A stretch of DNA of 64,000 nucleotides from Desulfothermus sp964427155 (lineage in GTDB: Bacteria; Desulfobacterota; Desulfovibrionia; Desulfovibrionales; Desulfothermaceae). Shown in pieces: positions 36,188 through 44,869 of this stretch. Location of the stretch: the NCBI GenBank assembly GCA_964427155.1, contig CAYRSC010000004.1, forward strand, positions 193,240-257,239, in the 5' to 3' direction. The position numbers and the translations under genes were made by a program. How positions within the stretch are numbered: the stretch's first letter is position 1; each line of letters starts with the position of its first letter. Below the pieces are notes generated by a model. It searched no databases. It was not told the DNA's origin and saw nothing but the letters and a program-made list of their open reading frames with translations.

Positions 36188-38101
36188 TTAAGACTTCCTG
36201 GCCAATATCTTTTCCACCAGGGCCTGAACTTCGGGGTCCTGTTCCTCATTCAAAAATTCTATCAAAAGTCTGGTGGCCTCTGGACTCTCAATCTTATCCA
36301 GGGTCTCCACCACCTTTATCTTAAGCAAGTTATTATTCCCTTTTAAAATAGGCTCTAACACCCCAATATCAAATCCCTCTTTTATCTCTCCAAGTATCTC
36401 CATGGCCCTCATCTTTACCCAGTCATCGTCATCTTCCAGCTTTCCCACCACATAAGATATTATCTTGGACTTGTCCTTCAATTGATAGAGGGCATCCAAG
36501 GCACTAACCCTCACCTCTTTGCTTATATCTTGAAGCCTGGGCACAATATTCTCTATTATCTCGTCTTCGTCCTCACAACACAGGATATAGGATTCCACTG
36601 CAACCTTGCGAATGTCCTCTTCTTCATCCTCCAAGGCCCTTTGAATGTAGGGCAAAAATCTCTTCTCTCCAAATCTCCCAAAGGCGTAGATGGCCATGAG
36701 CCTGTGCAGGGGATTTTCACTGGATGCCATTTCCATAAATCTCTCTTTGATGTAGTCGCTACCAAGGGCGATGCAGGCATTTAGGGCCACCTCCTTTACA
36801 TCATCGTAGGGATGATCCAGGAACCTCAAAAGACGAGGCGCGGCATCCTCAAACCTTAATTTTTCTCCCAAAAACTTAAGGGCATTTTTTATAACCTTTC
36901 CATCCTTATGCCTCTCAAGCACATCCAGAAAGAAATCCCTTACATCTTCCTCCCCTTTATCACACAGGGCCTTACTGATCTCCCTTTGAATATCCCTATC
37001 CACATTCCAAAATATATCCACCAACACTTCTCTGGCCTCAGGTGTATCCATCTCACAGAGCAAACGAATGGCAAAGAGCTTTCTCTTCTCCTCTCCTGAA
37101 TTGAGGTCTTGAAGCAAAGAAGGGGTAACCCCAAACCCCTTTAAGATATCCCTTATCTCTTCCAGCAACTCCTCATCCTTCTCCTCATCCAGCTCTGCGG
37201 CAAAATCCAAAATGGCCCTTGCGGCCCTGTCATTTTTTATACAGGAAAGTCCCTTGAGAGCGGCCACCTGGACATCCCTGTCTTCATCAGAGAGGGCCTC
37301 TATGAGATAATCCTCAAATCTATTTCTCTGTCCCTCGCTCAACAACTCCAGGGTCCTGCTTCCCATAAGGGTAACCAGTGCCTGAATTATTTTATTCCTT
37401 AAAGGAATATTATCTGTCTCCAGTTTATTTAACAGGGAAGGCACCATCCTAACCTTTCCCATCTCTGCAAGGGCATCTATAATGGCCGCATCTATGAGAT
37501 CAGAACCCTTCCCGAGATGGTTTATGAGGACCTCGGCAGAGGCCTCACTACCCAATCTCTTCAGGGCCTCAATTGCCGCAAATCTCACCCATTCCTCATC
37601 CCCCAGGGCATTTTCAAGACATGGCACAGCCTCCAGATATCCAATCTTACCAAGACTTATGGCCGCCTGGGACCTCACATTTGGATCCGGGTCTGAGGAT
37701 AAGATATCACACAAGGGCTTAACCACCATAATGCTCTTTATGTTTCCAAGGATATCCACTGCAAATATACGTATATCTGGATCTGATTCATACAGAAGGT
37801 CCAACAAGATATCTATCCCCTGCTCTCCTATATCCCTTAAGATATCCACAGCCACATTTCGGATAGATACATCATCCTCCCACAAGAGGGGCACCAGTGC
37901 CTGGATGGTAACCTCCCCTCCCAATTTTCTAAGTGAGAGTTCCGCGGCCTCCTGAACCCCCACATTGGAACTCTTCAGGAGGTTTACCAGTTGAGGAATG
38001 GCCTCAGTACAATTTTCCTCTCCTGCCAGAAAACACGCCTCCCTCACCTCTATGGGGTCGGAGGAGCGCAATTTTTCTGTTATTGTATTACAACCTGCCA
38101 T
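36188..38101 (-). CDS. HEAT-repeat protein in chemosensory operon
   Basis: A 637-residue protein made almost wholly of tandem HEAT_2-type helical pairs of about 31 residues (for example VRSQAAISLGKIG, VRFAAIEALKRLG, VRVSALDALYQLK). Well over ten units are visible. There is no signal peptide, membrane helix or enzyme motif, so it is a cytoplasmic scaffold or binding solenoid. The ATG follows GAAGGGAGTAT. Flanked by cheB and cheR in one transcript, it probably serves the Che complex or receptor modification; no partner can be named. Confidence 0.88.
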   Translation of the reverse strand: MAGCNTITEKLRSSDPIEVREACFLAGEENCTEAIPQLVNLLKSSNVGVQEAAELSLRKLGGEVTIQALVPLLWEDDVSIRNVAVDILRDIGEQGIDILLDLLYESDPDIRIFAVDILGNIKSIMVVKPLCDILSSDPDPNVRSQAAISLGKIGYLEAVPCLENALGDEEWVRFAAIEALKRLGSEASAEVLINHLGKGSDLIDAAIIDALAEMGKVRMVPSLLNKLETDNIPLRNKIIQALVTLMGSRTLELLSEGQRNRFEDYLIEALSDEDRDVQVAALKGLSCIKNDRAARAILDFAAELDEEKDEELLEEIRDILKGFGVTPSLLQDLNSGEEKRKLFAIRLLCEMDTPEAREVLVDIFWNVDRDIQREISKALCDKGEEDVRDFFLDVLERHKDGKVIKNALKFLGEKLRFEDAAPRLLRFLDHPYDDVKEVALNACIALGSDYIKERFMEMASSENPLHRLMAIYAFGRFGEKRFLPYIQRALEDEEEDIRKVAVESYILCCEDEDEIIENIVPRLQDISKEVRVSALDALYQLKDKSKIISYVVGKLEDDDDWVKMRAMEILGEIKEGFDIGVLEPILKGNNNLLKIKVVETLDKIESPEATRLLIEFLNEEQDPEVQALVEKILARKS

Positions 38102-38131
38102 ATACTCCCTTCTCTTTTTGTGGTTTTGCCA

Positions 38132-39181
38132 TCAAAGATACAGGTTCCTAGTAATGGCCTCCGCCATATCCCCAATATCCACTATCTCGTCGGCCAAATT
38201 TGCATCCACGATGGCCCTGGGCATCCCATATACCACACAGGTCTTTTCACTCTGTGCAAGGGCCCTTCCCCCCTTCTGTTTAAGGACCTTGATCCCCTCC
38301 AGTCCATCATTTCCCATCCCTGTGAGGATCACTCCCAGGGCCCGTTTGCCCACCCCCAGGGCAATGGAGCGCATGAGTTCATTGGCCGAGGGCTTATATA
38401 GGGCATTAGTTGGCTCCTTACTCACCTCCAATTCTATCCTGCTCACCTTTTGCACCAGCCTGAGGTGATGTCCCCCTCTGGCAATATATGCCACCCCTGG
38501 CCTTACCACCTCTCCATTTTCCGCCTCTTTTACGCTTATCTTGCATATCTCATCCAATCTCTTGGCAAATGGACCAGTAAAGGCCTCTGGCATATGCTGT
38601 GCGATAAGGATAGGGGCAGGAAAATTCTTATCCAATTTGGTGAGGACCTGCTGCACCGCCATTGGACCTCCTGTGGATACTCCAATGCCCACTATATCCC
38701 TCTTCTGGACCTTTCCCTTAAACTGTCCCACTTCCACATGCTTCTCCACCACCTTCCTTCTAGTTATCCTGGGAAGCTTTTTCTTTTTGGCAATAAGCTT
38801 AACCTTTTCTTGAAGCTCCTTTTCTATCTTAACTATCTCCAGAGAAACCTTGGAGAGCTGTTTGGGGATATAATCCACTGCACCAAGTTCCAGGGCCTTT
38901 AGAGTTGCCTCTGCCCCTTCTCTGGTAAGGGAGCTTACCATCAATACCGGCTTGGGGCACTCCATCATAATATGCCTAAGGGCGGTCAATCCATCCATTA
39001 CTGGCATTTCAATATCCAGGGTAACCACATCTGGATCCAGTTCCTTTATCTTTTCAAGACCTTCCTTACCATCCTTGGCAGTGCCCACCACCTCAATCAT
39101 GGGATCCTTCTCCAGCATGGAACTTATGGCCTTTCTCATAAAAGCGGAGTCATCAACCACCAAAACCCTTACTTTTTCCAT
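38132..39181 (-). CDS. cheB: protein-glutamate methylesterase/glutaminase CheB
   Basis: Receptor methylesterase of 349 residues. The receiver (1-120) has phospho-acceptor Asp56 in TLDIEMPVMDG. The esterase domain (about 160-349) has the catalytic Ser in GVSTGGP, His in AQHMPEAF and Asp in GMGNDGLEG. It opposes CheR of the same operon and is probably activated by CheA phosphorylation. Confidence 0.97.
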   Translation of the reverse strand: MEKVRVLVVDDSAFMRKAISSMLEKDPMIEVVGTAKDGKEGLEKIKELDPDVVTLDIEMPVMDGLTALRHIMMECPKPVLMVSSLTREGAEATLKALELGAVDYIPKQLSKVSLEIVKIEKELQEKVKLIAKKKKLPRITRRKVVEKHVEVGQFKGKVQKRDIVGIGVSTGGPMAVQQVLTKLDKNFPAPILIAQHMPEAFTGPFAKRLDEICKISVKEAENGEVVRPGVAYIARGGHHLRLVQKVSRIELEVSKEPTNALYKPSANELMRSIALGVGKRALGVILTGMGNDGLEGIKVLKQKGGRALAQSEKTCVVYGMPRAIVDANLADEIVDIGDMAEAITRNLYL

Positions 39182-39196
39182 ATATCCTCTCCCTCG

Positions 39197-40672
39197 TTAT
39201 ATTTTTTTCTCCTGGTGCAACATTCGGCTCCAGGTCTCAACCAATTCCTCATCCCACTGAGACCCTGCCCCCTTTTCCAATATATTTAAGGCACGCTTGG
39301 GATCCATGGCCTGCCTATACGCACGATCAGAGGTCATTGCGTCAAATGCATCCACCACACTTATTACCCGTGAAAGAAAAGGGATATTATCCCTGTCTAT
39401 ACCATCTGGATATCCCCTTCCGTCCACCCTTTCGTGATGATGATAGATTATGGGCATAATATCCTTCAAGGTCTCCACCTGAGATAGTATCTCCCTCCCT
39501 ATCACAGGATGCTTTTTCATGACCTCGTATTCTTCATCTGTAAGCCTCCCTGGTTTATTCAGGATACTGTCAGGGATACCTATCTTACCTATGTCGTGGA
39601 CGATACCAGCCCAATACAGTTTATCCAGTTCCTTGGAGGTAAGTCCCAGCTTCCTTCCCAGTTTAAGGGCATAATGGGCCACCTGGTCTGAATGACCCTT
39701 TGTATAAGAATCCTTGGCCTCCACCGCCTTTGCCAGGGAACGAATCACCTCCCTGTTCATCTCTATCACCCGTCCATATAACTGGGCATTTTCTATAATG
39801 GCCGCTGTTTGAGAGGCAAAGACAGTAAGGAGTTGCAACTCATCTTCATTAAAGGGTGGTGAGTCCCCCTGCCTCACCAATGCTATGGCCCCAAGGGGGC
39901 CCTCTTTGCCTATAAATGGAGAAAGCATTATCTGATAAGAAGAAAGTCCCTTTTCAAGTGACATATCCACAATTTCCCTATCTTCTAACCTACCTGGAAT
40001 GTGTATAATGGATCTTCGTTTTGAAATACAAAGAAAAACCACCTGTTTTATGGCATTTAAAAGCATTGGGGTGGTCCTAAATAATCCCCTTATCCGGGAG
40101 ATCTCCATCTTTCTGGACGCTCCCTTTAAAAGAAAAATTGCACTCCCCTCAGGAGAAAAGGTCCTCTCCACATGAAATAAAAACTCATTTAATACCGCAG
40201 ATAACTCTAGCTTGGCATTGAGGTCCCTATTTAACTTTAATATCTGGACCAGCTTATCCAGCCGTTCCCTCTCCTTCCTCTCCATGCGTCTCCTGAAGGC
40301 GCTGTCCAGTTTTACCAGCAGGTGATTTAGATAAAAGGGCTTGGGAATATAGTCCAGGGCACCTTTTTTCATTACCTCCACTGCAGTCTCTATGGTACCA
40401 AATCCCGTCATTACCACCATATCCACGTCCAGATTAAACCTGTTTATCCTATCAATAAGGGCCAGTCCATCCATCTCTGGCATCTTTAAGTCCGAAAGGA
40501 CTATATCAATCCCTGGTTCCTTCTTTAATATCTCAAGGGCCTTTGCCCCATTTTCCGCCTCCACCACCTCATATCCATGATCTGTCAGGGCCTCCCTGCA
40601 TATCTCCCTCAGGCTCTCTTCATCGTCCACTACCAAGACCTTTCCCTTGGCCATTGACTCTCTCTCTGCCAT
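39197..40672 (-). CDS. response regulator with GAF and HD-GYP domains
   Basis: A 491-residue receiver-GAF-HD-GYP protein. The receiver (about 10-125) has Asp61 in VLSDLKMPEMDG. The GAF-like region is about 145-295. The HD-GYP phosphodiesterase domain (about 310-485) has HSDQVAHY, the HD pair 359-360 in VHDIGKIG, HHHERVDG and GYP at 420-422, all intact, so cyclic-di-GMP hydrolysis is likely. The ATG follows GGGAGAATAAA. As the first gene of the che operon it would couple CheA signalling to cyclic-di-GMP turnover and so to the PilZ and MshEN proteins nearby. Confidence 0.93.
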   Translation of the reverse strand: MAERESMAKGKVLVVDDEESLREICREALTDHGYEVVEAENGAKALEILKKEPGIDIVLSDLKMPEMDGLALIDRINRFNLDVDMVVMTGFGTIETAVEVMKKGALDYIPKPFYLNHLLVKLDSAFRRRMERKERERLDKLVQILKLNRDLNAKLELSAVLNEFLFHVERTFSPEGSAIFLLKGASRKMEISRIRGLFRTTPMLLNAIKQVVFLCISKRRSIIHIPGRLEDREIVDMSLEKGLSSYQIMLSPFIGKEGPLGAIALVRQGDSPPFNEDELQLLTVFASQTAAIIENAQLYGRVIEMNREVIRSLAKAVEAKDSYTKGHSDQVAHYALKLGRKLGLTSKELDKLYWAGIVHDIGKIGIPDSILNKPGRLTDEEYEVMKKHPVIGREILSQVETLKDIMPIIYHHHERVDGRGYPDGIDRDNIPFLSRVISVVDAFDAMTSDRAYRQAMDPKRALNILEKGAGSQWDEELVETWSRMLHQEKKI

Positions 40673-40855
40673 TTTATTCTCCCAATACCTTGTCTTCTTA
40701 ATAGGTCACACACCGCCTCTCCCCTCTCCACTCCCTCCCCAGATAAAATAGGTGTGTATTTCCCTCTAATTTTGTCCCCTTTTTCCTATCCCCAGTGATC
40801 CTTCTACCCCACCTCATAAGATTTTATCTTAACCTTAAATGCAACTATCCCTTAT

Positions 40856-41797
40856 CTAACAAGCCCCTATGGGACACTTATCTGCATTTAAGATCTCAAG
40901 ATATTCTCCTCCCATCCTCACTGCCAGAAGCCTGTTTTTAGAGGCAAGGTTTATCAAATCCTCAGAGAGATAAAAGGAGGCAATCATCCCCATCAGGCTC
41001 CTCTCCTCAAATTCAGGGAAGAAATCAAAAAAATCCTCCACCAAGGAAAGGACCTCCTCTATGTGATGAGATTTAAATTTTGTCTTTACCTCCACCACAA
41101 ACACATACCCCCCTGCCACTGCAATCACATCATATTCCCGGACCCTCCCATCAGGCAATTTTTTCCTTCTCCTTACCATAAGGTCTTCTACCTCTAAACC
41201 AAAATATCTTCTAATGGCATAGGGGATCCCTGGGGCCACAATATCTTCAGCCTCTGTTCCCATCTTTATGGCCATATCACTCCATTTCTTATTTATCTCA
41301 TCCTTAAATACCTTCATCTCATCTTTGAAATCCCTCATCTCATCCTTAAAATCCAGCATCTCGTCCTTGAACATCTTCATCTCGTCCTTAAAGTCCAGCA
41401 TCTCATCCTTAAATACCTTCATCTCATCTTTGAAGTCCCTCATCTCGTCCTTAAAATCCAGTATCTTGTCCTTGAACATCTTCATCTCGTCCTTAAAGTC
41501 CAGCATCTCGTCCTTGAACATCTTCATCTCGTCTTTGAAGTCCAGCATCTCATCCTTAAATACCTTCATCTCGTCTTTGAAGTCCCTCATCTCCTTTGAG
41601 AGCTGGTTTACTGAGATCTCTGTGGCCTGATGGAGATAGAGGGTCCTCATAAGGACATATTCCAGGTAGTCTATCTTTCGGGAGTTCTCCTTTATATCTA
41701 TTTTATGCTCTTTCAGCGTATTTTCTATCTCTTCCAGTTTATTCAAGATAGCACCTTCCGACATGATAAAATCCCCTGTTGATCTCCTCTCTGGCAT
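40856..41797 (-). CDS. coiled-coil protein with PD-(D/E)XK-like C-terminal domain (DUF3782-like)
   Basis: A 313-residue protein from the ATG at 41797, preceded by GGGGAGACATT. Residues about 1-68 are helical. Residues 69-167 are fourteen heptads of the form EMxxFKD, a predicted long coiled coil. The last 130 residues hold a compact domain with YDVIAVAGGYVFVVEVKTKF, which fits the D-x(n)-E-x-K core of PD-(D/E)XK nucleases. It resembles DUF3782 proteins I recall from archaea and thermophiles, whose function is not established. It lies alone between the che operon and the pilus genes, co-directional with both. Confidence 0.75.
   Translation of the reverse strand: MPERRSTGDFIMSEGAILNKLEEIENTLKEHKIDIKENSRKIDYLEYVLMRTLYLHQATEISVNQLSKEMRDFKDEMKVFKDEMLDFKDEMKMFKDEMLDFKDEMKMFKDKILDFKDEMRDFKDEMKVFKDEMLDFKDEMKMFKDEMLDFKDEMRDFKDEMKVFKDEINKKWSDMAIKMGTEAEDIVAPGIPYAIRRYFGLEVEDLMVRRRKKLPDGRVREYDVIAVAGGYVFVVEVKTKFKSHHIEEVLSLVEDFFDFFPEFEERSLMGMIASFYLSEDLINLASKNRLLAVRMGGEYLEILNADKCPIGAC
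41295..41588 (-). repeat. fourteen tandem 21-bp repeats (heptad coiled coil)
   Basis: Fourteen consecutive 21-bp units, 294 bp in all, each close to ATCTCGTCCTTGAACATCTTC on the + strand, encode EMxxFKD heptads. Higher-order alternation (MLDF/MKMF/MRDF/MKVF) suggests growth by duplication of two- and four-unit blocks. All units are in frame. Confidence 0.92.
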
Positions 41798-41967
41798 AAT
41801 GTCTCCCCACAAAAATGAGTTTTAAAAAGCCCTCCCATCCCCCTTTAATAGAAGGAGAGGGCCCATAGTCTCAAAGAGGCCGCCTTGTATTTTCATAATA
41901 CTCAACTAAAAAATGTTAATGTTTTTTTTGGTCAAGTTCAAGAAATACCTTATCCACCGCTTCCTTC

Positions 41968-43200
41968 TCACATGGAGCCCATTTTGGAGACCAGACTATA
42001 GATGGGAAGGAGTAATCCAGCCATAATAAGGGCAAATATACCTCCCAGGAGCATAAGGAGCAGGGGTTCCAGGGTCTTACTCAGTGTATCCACCAGGTTT
42101 TCCAGGCGCTCCCTATAAACTGTGGCCACATAGCGGGTCTGCTCATCCAGCCTCCCTGTATCCTCTCCCACAGCTATCATCCTTATGGCAAAGGGATGAA
42201 GGGCCTTTGCCTGTCTCATAGAGGCGGCCACAGTATTGCCCATCTGAATAAAATCCTTTACCTGGGAAAGGCGTCTCTTATATACCTCATTTTCAAGTGA
42301 ATCTATAATTATTTCAAAGGTCCTTAAAATAGAGATCCCTGAAGAGACCAGGATACCCAAATTTTCTGTAATCCTAGCTATATAGGAAGTATTTATTATA
42401 TCTTTAAGAATGGGCACATGTAGCATGGCCATATCAGTAAAAAACTTCACCCGGTTGGAAAACCTCCTGGCCATCACCACCAGAATAACCATGAGCACCA
42501 CCCCACCTGCCGCCATAGATGCCCAGTGCTTAAAAAAATTTGATATCCCTATGACTATACGGGTGGGAAGAGGTAGGGCCACTTTCATCTCATAAAAAAG
42601 CCCCACTATTTGAGGAACCACAAATGCAAACCAGAAGGTTACTGCCCCACTAACCACCACCATCAAGAATGCAGGATACTTTAGGGCCCTTTTGGTATCC
42701 CTGATTATCTTATCTATATTTAAGAGGTATTCCGAGGCCTTTTTTTCCATATCATCCAGCCGTCCAGTCTCCTCTCCCACCTTCATCATATTCAGGATCA
42801 GATTGGAAAAGACCTTCTGGTGGCGGGCAAGGGCCTCAGAAAAGGTCTGACCCATCTCTATATCTGTACAGAGAAGCTTTATTATATTTTTGAGACGAGG
42901 ATTTTTTATATCCTCCCCTATCTCTTTCAAGGCAGAGAGGATGGGCACCCCTGCACTTTGCATCATTGAGAGGTTGTTAAAGAACTCTGCCAGTTCCTGA
43001 CGGCTAATGGAAGAAAAAAATTCAGAAAGCAGGAGGTATATGCGAGTGATGAGGGGAGAATGCAATTTTATATCCACCACAGTCCCCCCCTGTTTCTCCA
43101 GGTAACGAATAGCCGCAGAAATATCATCAAAGGGAAGGACTATCCTGTGGCTCTCTATCTCCCCGGCAGGGGTAAGGAGCTTATAGCTCACAAGGGGCAT
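41968..43200 (-). CDS. type IV pilus / type II secretion inner-membrane protein (PilC/GspF/MshG family)
   Basis: Polytopic platform protein of 410 residues with two homologous GspF halves (about 70-190 and 270-395). Each has the typical SGVPILSALKEIGE / SGISILRTFEIIID opening, E..GRLD and membrane helices near 170-195, 220-245 and 378-402. It works with the ATPase encoded just upstream (10-bp gap) to add or remove pilin subunits. The MSHA-like assignment rests on the neighbouring genes. Confidence 0.92.
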   Translation of the reverse strand: MPLVSYKLLTPAGEIESHRIVLPFDDISAAIRYLEKQGGTVVDIKLHSPLITRIYLLLSEFFSSISRQELAEFFNNLSMMQSAGVPILSALKEIGEDIKNPRLKNIIKLLCTDIEMGQTFSEALARHQKVFSNLILNMMKVGEETGRLDDMEKKASEYLLNIDKIIRDTKRALKYPAFLMVVVSGAVTFWFAFVVPQIVGLFYEMKVALPLPTRIVIGISNFFKHWASMAAGGVVLMVILVVMARRFSNRVKFFTDMAMLHVPILKDIINTSYIARITENLGILVSSGISILRTFEIIIDSLENEVYKRRLSQVKDFIQMGNTVAASMRQAKALHPFAIRMIAVGEDTGRLDEQTRYVATVYRERLENLVDTLSKTLEPLLLMLLGGIFALIMAGLLLPIYSLVSKMGSM

Positions 43201-43210
43201 AACACCTCCC

Positions 43211-44866
43211 TTAATATCTGAAGCGACCTATCACCCTTTTTAGTTCCTCAGGGGTGGTATCACCCAGAATCACCTTTCTTACCCCAACATCAAAGAGGGT
43301 GGAAAAGCCCTTTTCTCTCACCAGCGACTCTATCTCATAGAGCCTGGCCCCTTTCTCCAAAAGACGCCTAGTATCTGAATCAATGGAGAGGATCTCATAT
43401 ATCACTGTTCTACCCAAGTAACCTGTATCCATACAAAATTCACATCCCTCTCCATATACTATCTCTTTTACCTCTGTCTTTAAATAGTCCACCTCCTCCT
43501 GGGTGGGGGGCCTGCTGGACCTGCAATGGGGGCATACTGTCCTCACCAGTCTCTGGCTCACCACACACACCAGGGTTTCAGCCAGCGTCAACATATCAGC
43601 TCCCAGGCCAATAAGCCTTGGAATGGCCCCAAGGGCAGTATTTGAATGCAATGTTGACAGGACAAGATGTCCTGTGGTTGCTGCAGATAAGGCGGTCTTG
43701 GTGGTTGGCTCATCTCTTATCTCACCAATCAATATAACATCTGGATCATGCCTTAAAAAATACCGCATTGCCCCTGCAAAGGTATAGCCCGCGGCCTCAT
43801 TTACCTGAGTCTGTCTTGCCATGGGCACCACATACTCTATGGGGTTTTCAATGGTAAGCACATTCTTATCCAGCAGGTCTAGAGAATTTATCCCTGCAAT
43901 GAGGGTGGTGGATTTACCAGAGCCTGTGGGACCGGTGAGTAATATTATTCCAAATGGCTCATTAAAGGAGCTCTGGAGGACAGGAAGATGCTCAGGTAAA
44001 AAACCCAGACTCTCCAGGGAAAAGGTGCCCTGACCACGGGATAGGAGCCTGAGAACCACATTCTCCCCATAAGGGGTAACAATGGTGGATACCCTTATAT
44101 CATAAGAACGTTCCAGAAGACTTACCCTCCATCTTCCATCCTGGGGGAGACGCTGCTCTGAGATGTCCATATTGGAATTGAGTTTTATGGCCGTTATTAC
44201 CCGAGCAAGTTTCTTGGGCAAAAAGGCAATGTGCCTTAACACCCCATCTATTCTAAAGGAAATGGAGATCCCCTCTTCCATGGAAGATACATGGATGTCG
44301 GTACTCCTCTTTTTTATTGCTAGCAAGAGCAGGTACTGAAGGAAATTGTCAGGACTTACTGTCATGGTGGTATCAGAAGATAGTACCTGAATCTCCCGCT
44401 CAAGGAGTTTTTCTATGGGATTTTCCAAAAAATAAAACCAGTTATAAATGGATGTTACAAGTTTGGTCTCCTCACATATCCTGAAATCTATCTCATAGGG
44501 GGCAAATCGCTTCACATTATAGTGAATCCTATCATCTGGCACCTGAGAGGTGGCCACCACTGCAATTGAATCCTTTACCCAGAGGGGAAGGATCTTATTT
44601 GTGAGACAGAAATTTCTGTTAAACCGGGCAAGGAATTTACTGTCAGGGGTGACCTTATTGAGGTCAATGAACTCCAGTCCCACCTGCTCAGAAAGGGCAC
44701 GGGCCACATCATAATCTGAGACCACTCCCAGATGAATAAGGACCTCACCCAGTTTTTCCCCTGTAACCTTCTGGACCCTGAGGGCATACCTTATATGCTT
44801 CTCCTCTATGAGCCCCCTTTGTTTGAGCAATTCGCCCAGCAGGACCTTTTTAGAATTTCCCGCCAT
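43211..44866 (-). CDS. pilus extension ATPase (PilB/GspE/MshE family) with tandem MshEN motifs
   Basis: A 551-residue secretion ATPase. The N terminus holds two consecutive 24-residue MshEN-like motifs, at about 9-32 (LLGELLKQRGLI) and 37-61 (KLGEVLIHLGVV), the element that binds cyclic-di-GMP in Vibrio MshE; the first residue of each is not the usual Arg. Walker A GPTGSGKST is at 312-320, Walker B ILIGEIRD at about 378-385, and the zinc tetracysteine is C445/C448/C475/C478. It powers pilin assembly with the PilC-like protein. No PilT retraction ATPase lies in the window. Confidence 0.94.
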   Translation of the reverse strand: MAGNSKKVLLGELLKQRGLIEEKHIRYALRVQKVTGEKLGEVLIHLGVVSDYDVARALSEQVGLEFIDLNKVTPDSKFLARFNRNFCLTNKILPLWVKDSIAVVATSQVPDDRIHYNVKRFAPYEIDFRICEETKLVTSIYNWFYFLENPIEKLLEREIQVLSSDTTMTVSPDNFLQYLLLLAIKKRSTDIHVSSMEEGISISFRIDGVLRHIAFLPKKLARVITAIKLNSNMDISEQRLPQDGRWRVSLLERSYDIRVSTIVTPYGENVVLRLLSRGQGTFSLESLGFLPEHLPVLQSSFNEPFGIILLTGPTGSGKSTTLIAGINSLDLLDKNVLTIENPIEYVVPMARQTQVNEAAGYTFAGAMRYFLRHDPDVILIGEIRDEPTTKTALSAATTGHLVLSTLHSNTALGAIPRLIGLGADMLTLAETLVCVVSQRLVRTVCPHCRSSRPPTQEEVDYLKTEVKEIVYGEGCEFCMDTGYLGRTVIYEILSIDSDTRRLLEKGARLYEIESLVREKGFSTLFDVGVRKVILGDTTPEELKRVIGRFRY

Positions 44867-44869
44867 AGT

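Noticed and set aside
41295..41588. CRISPR-like array of regular repeats
   Set aside because: The 21-bp units are contiguous without spacers and encode an uninterrupted heptad coiled coil in frame; no cas genes are near.
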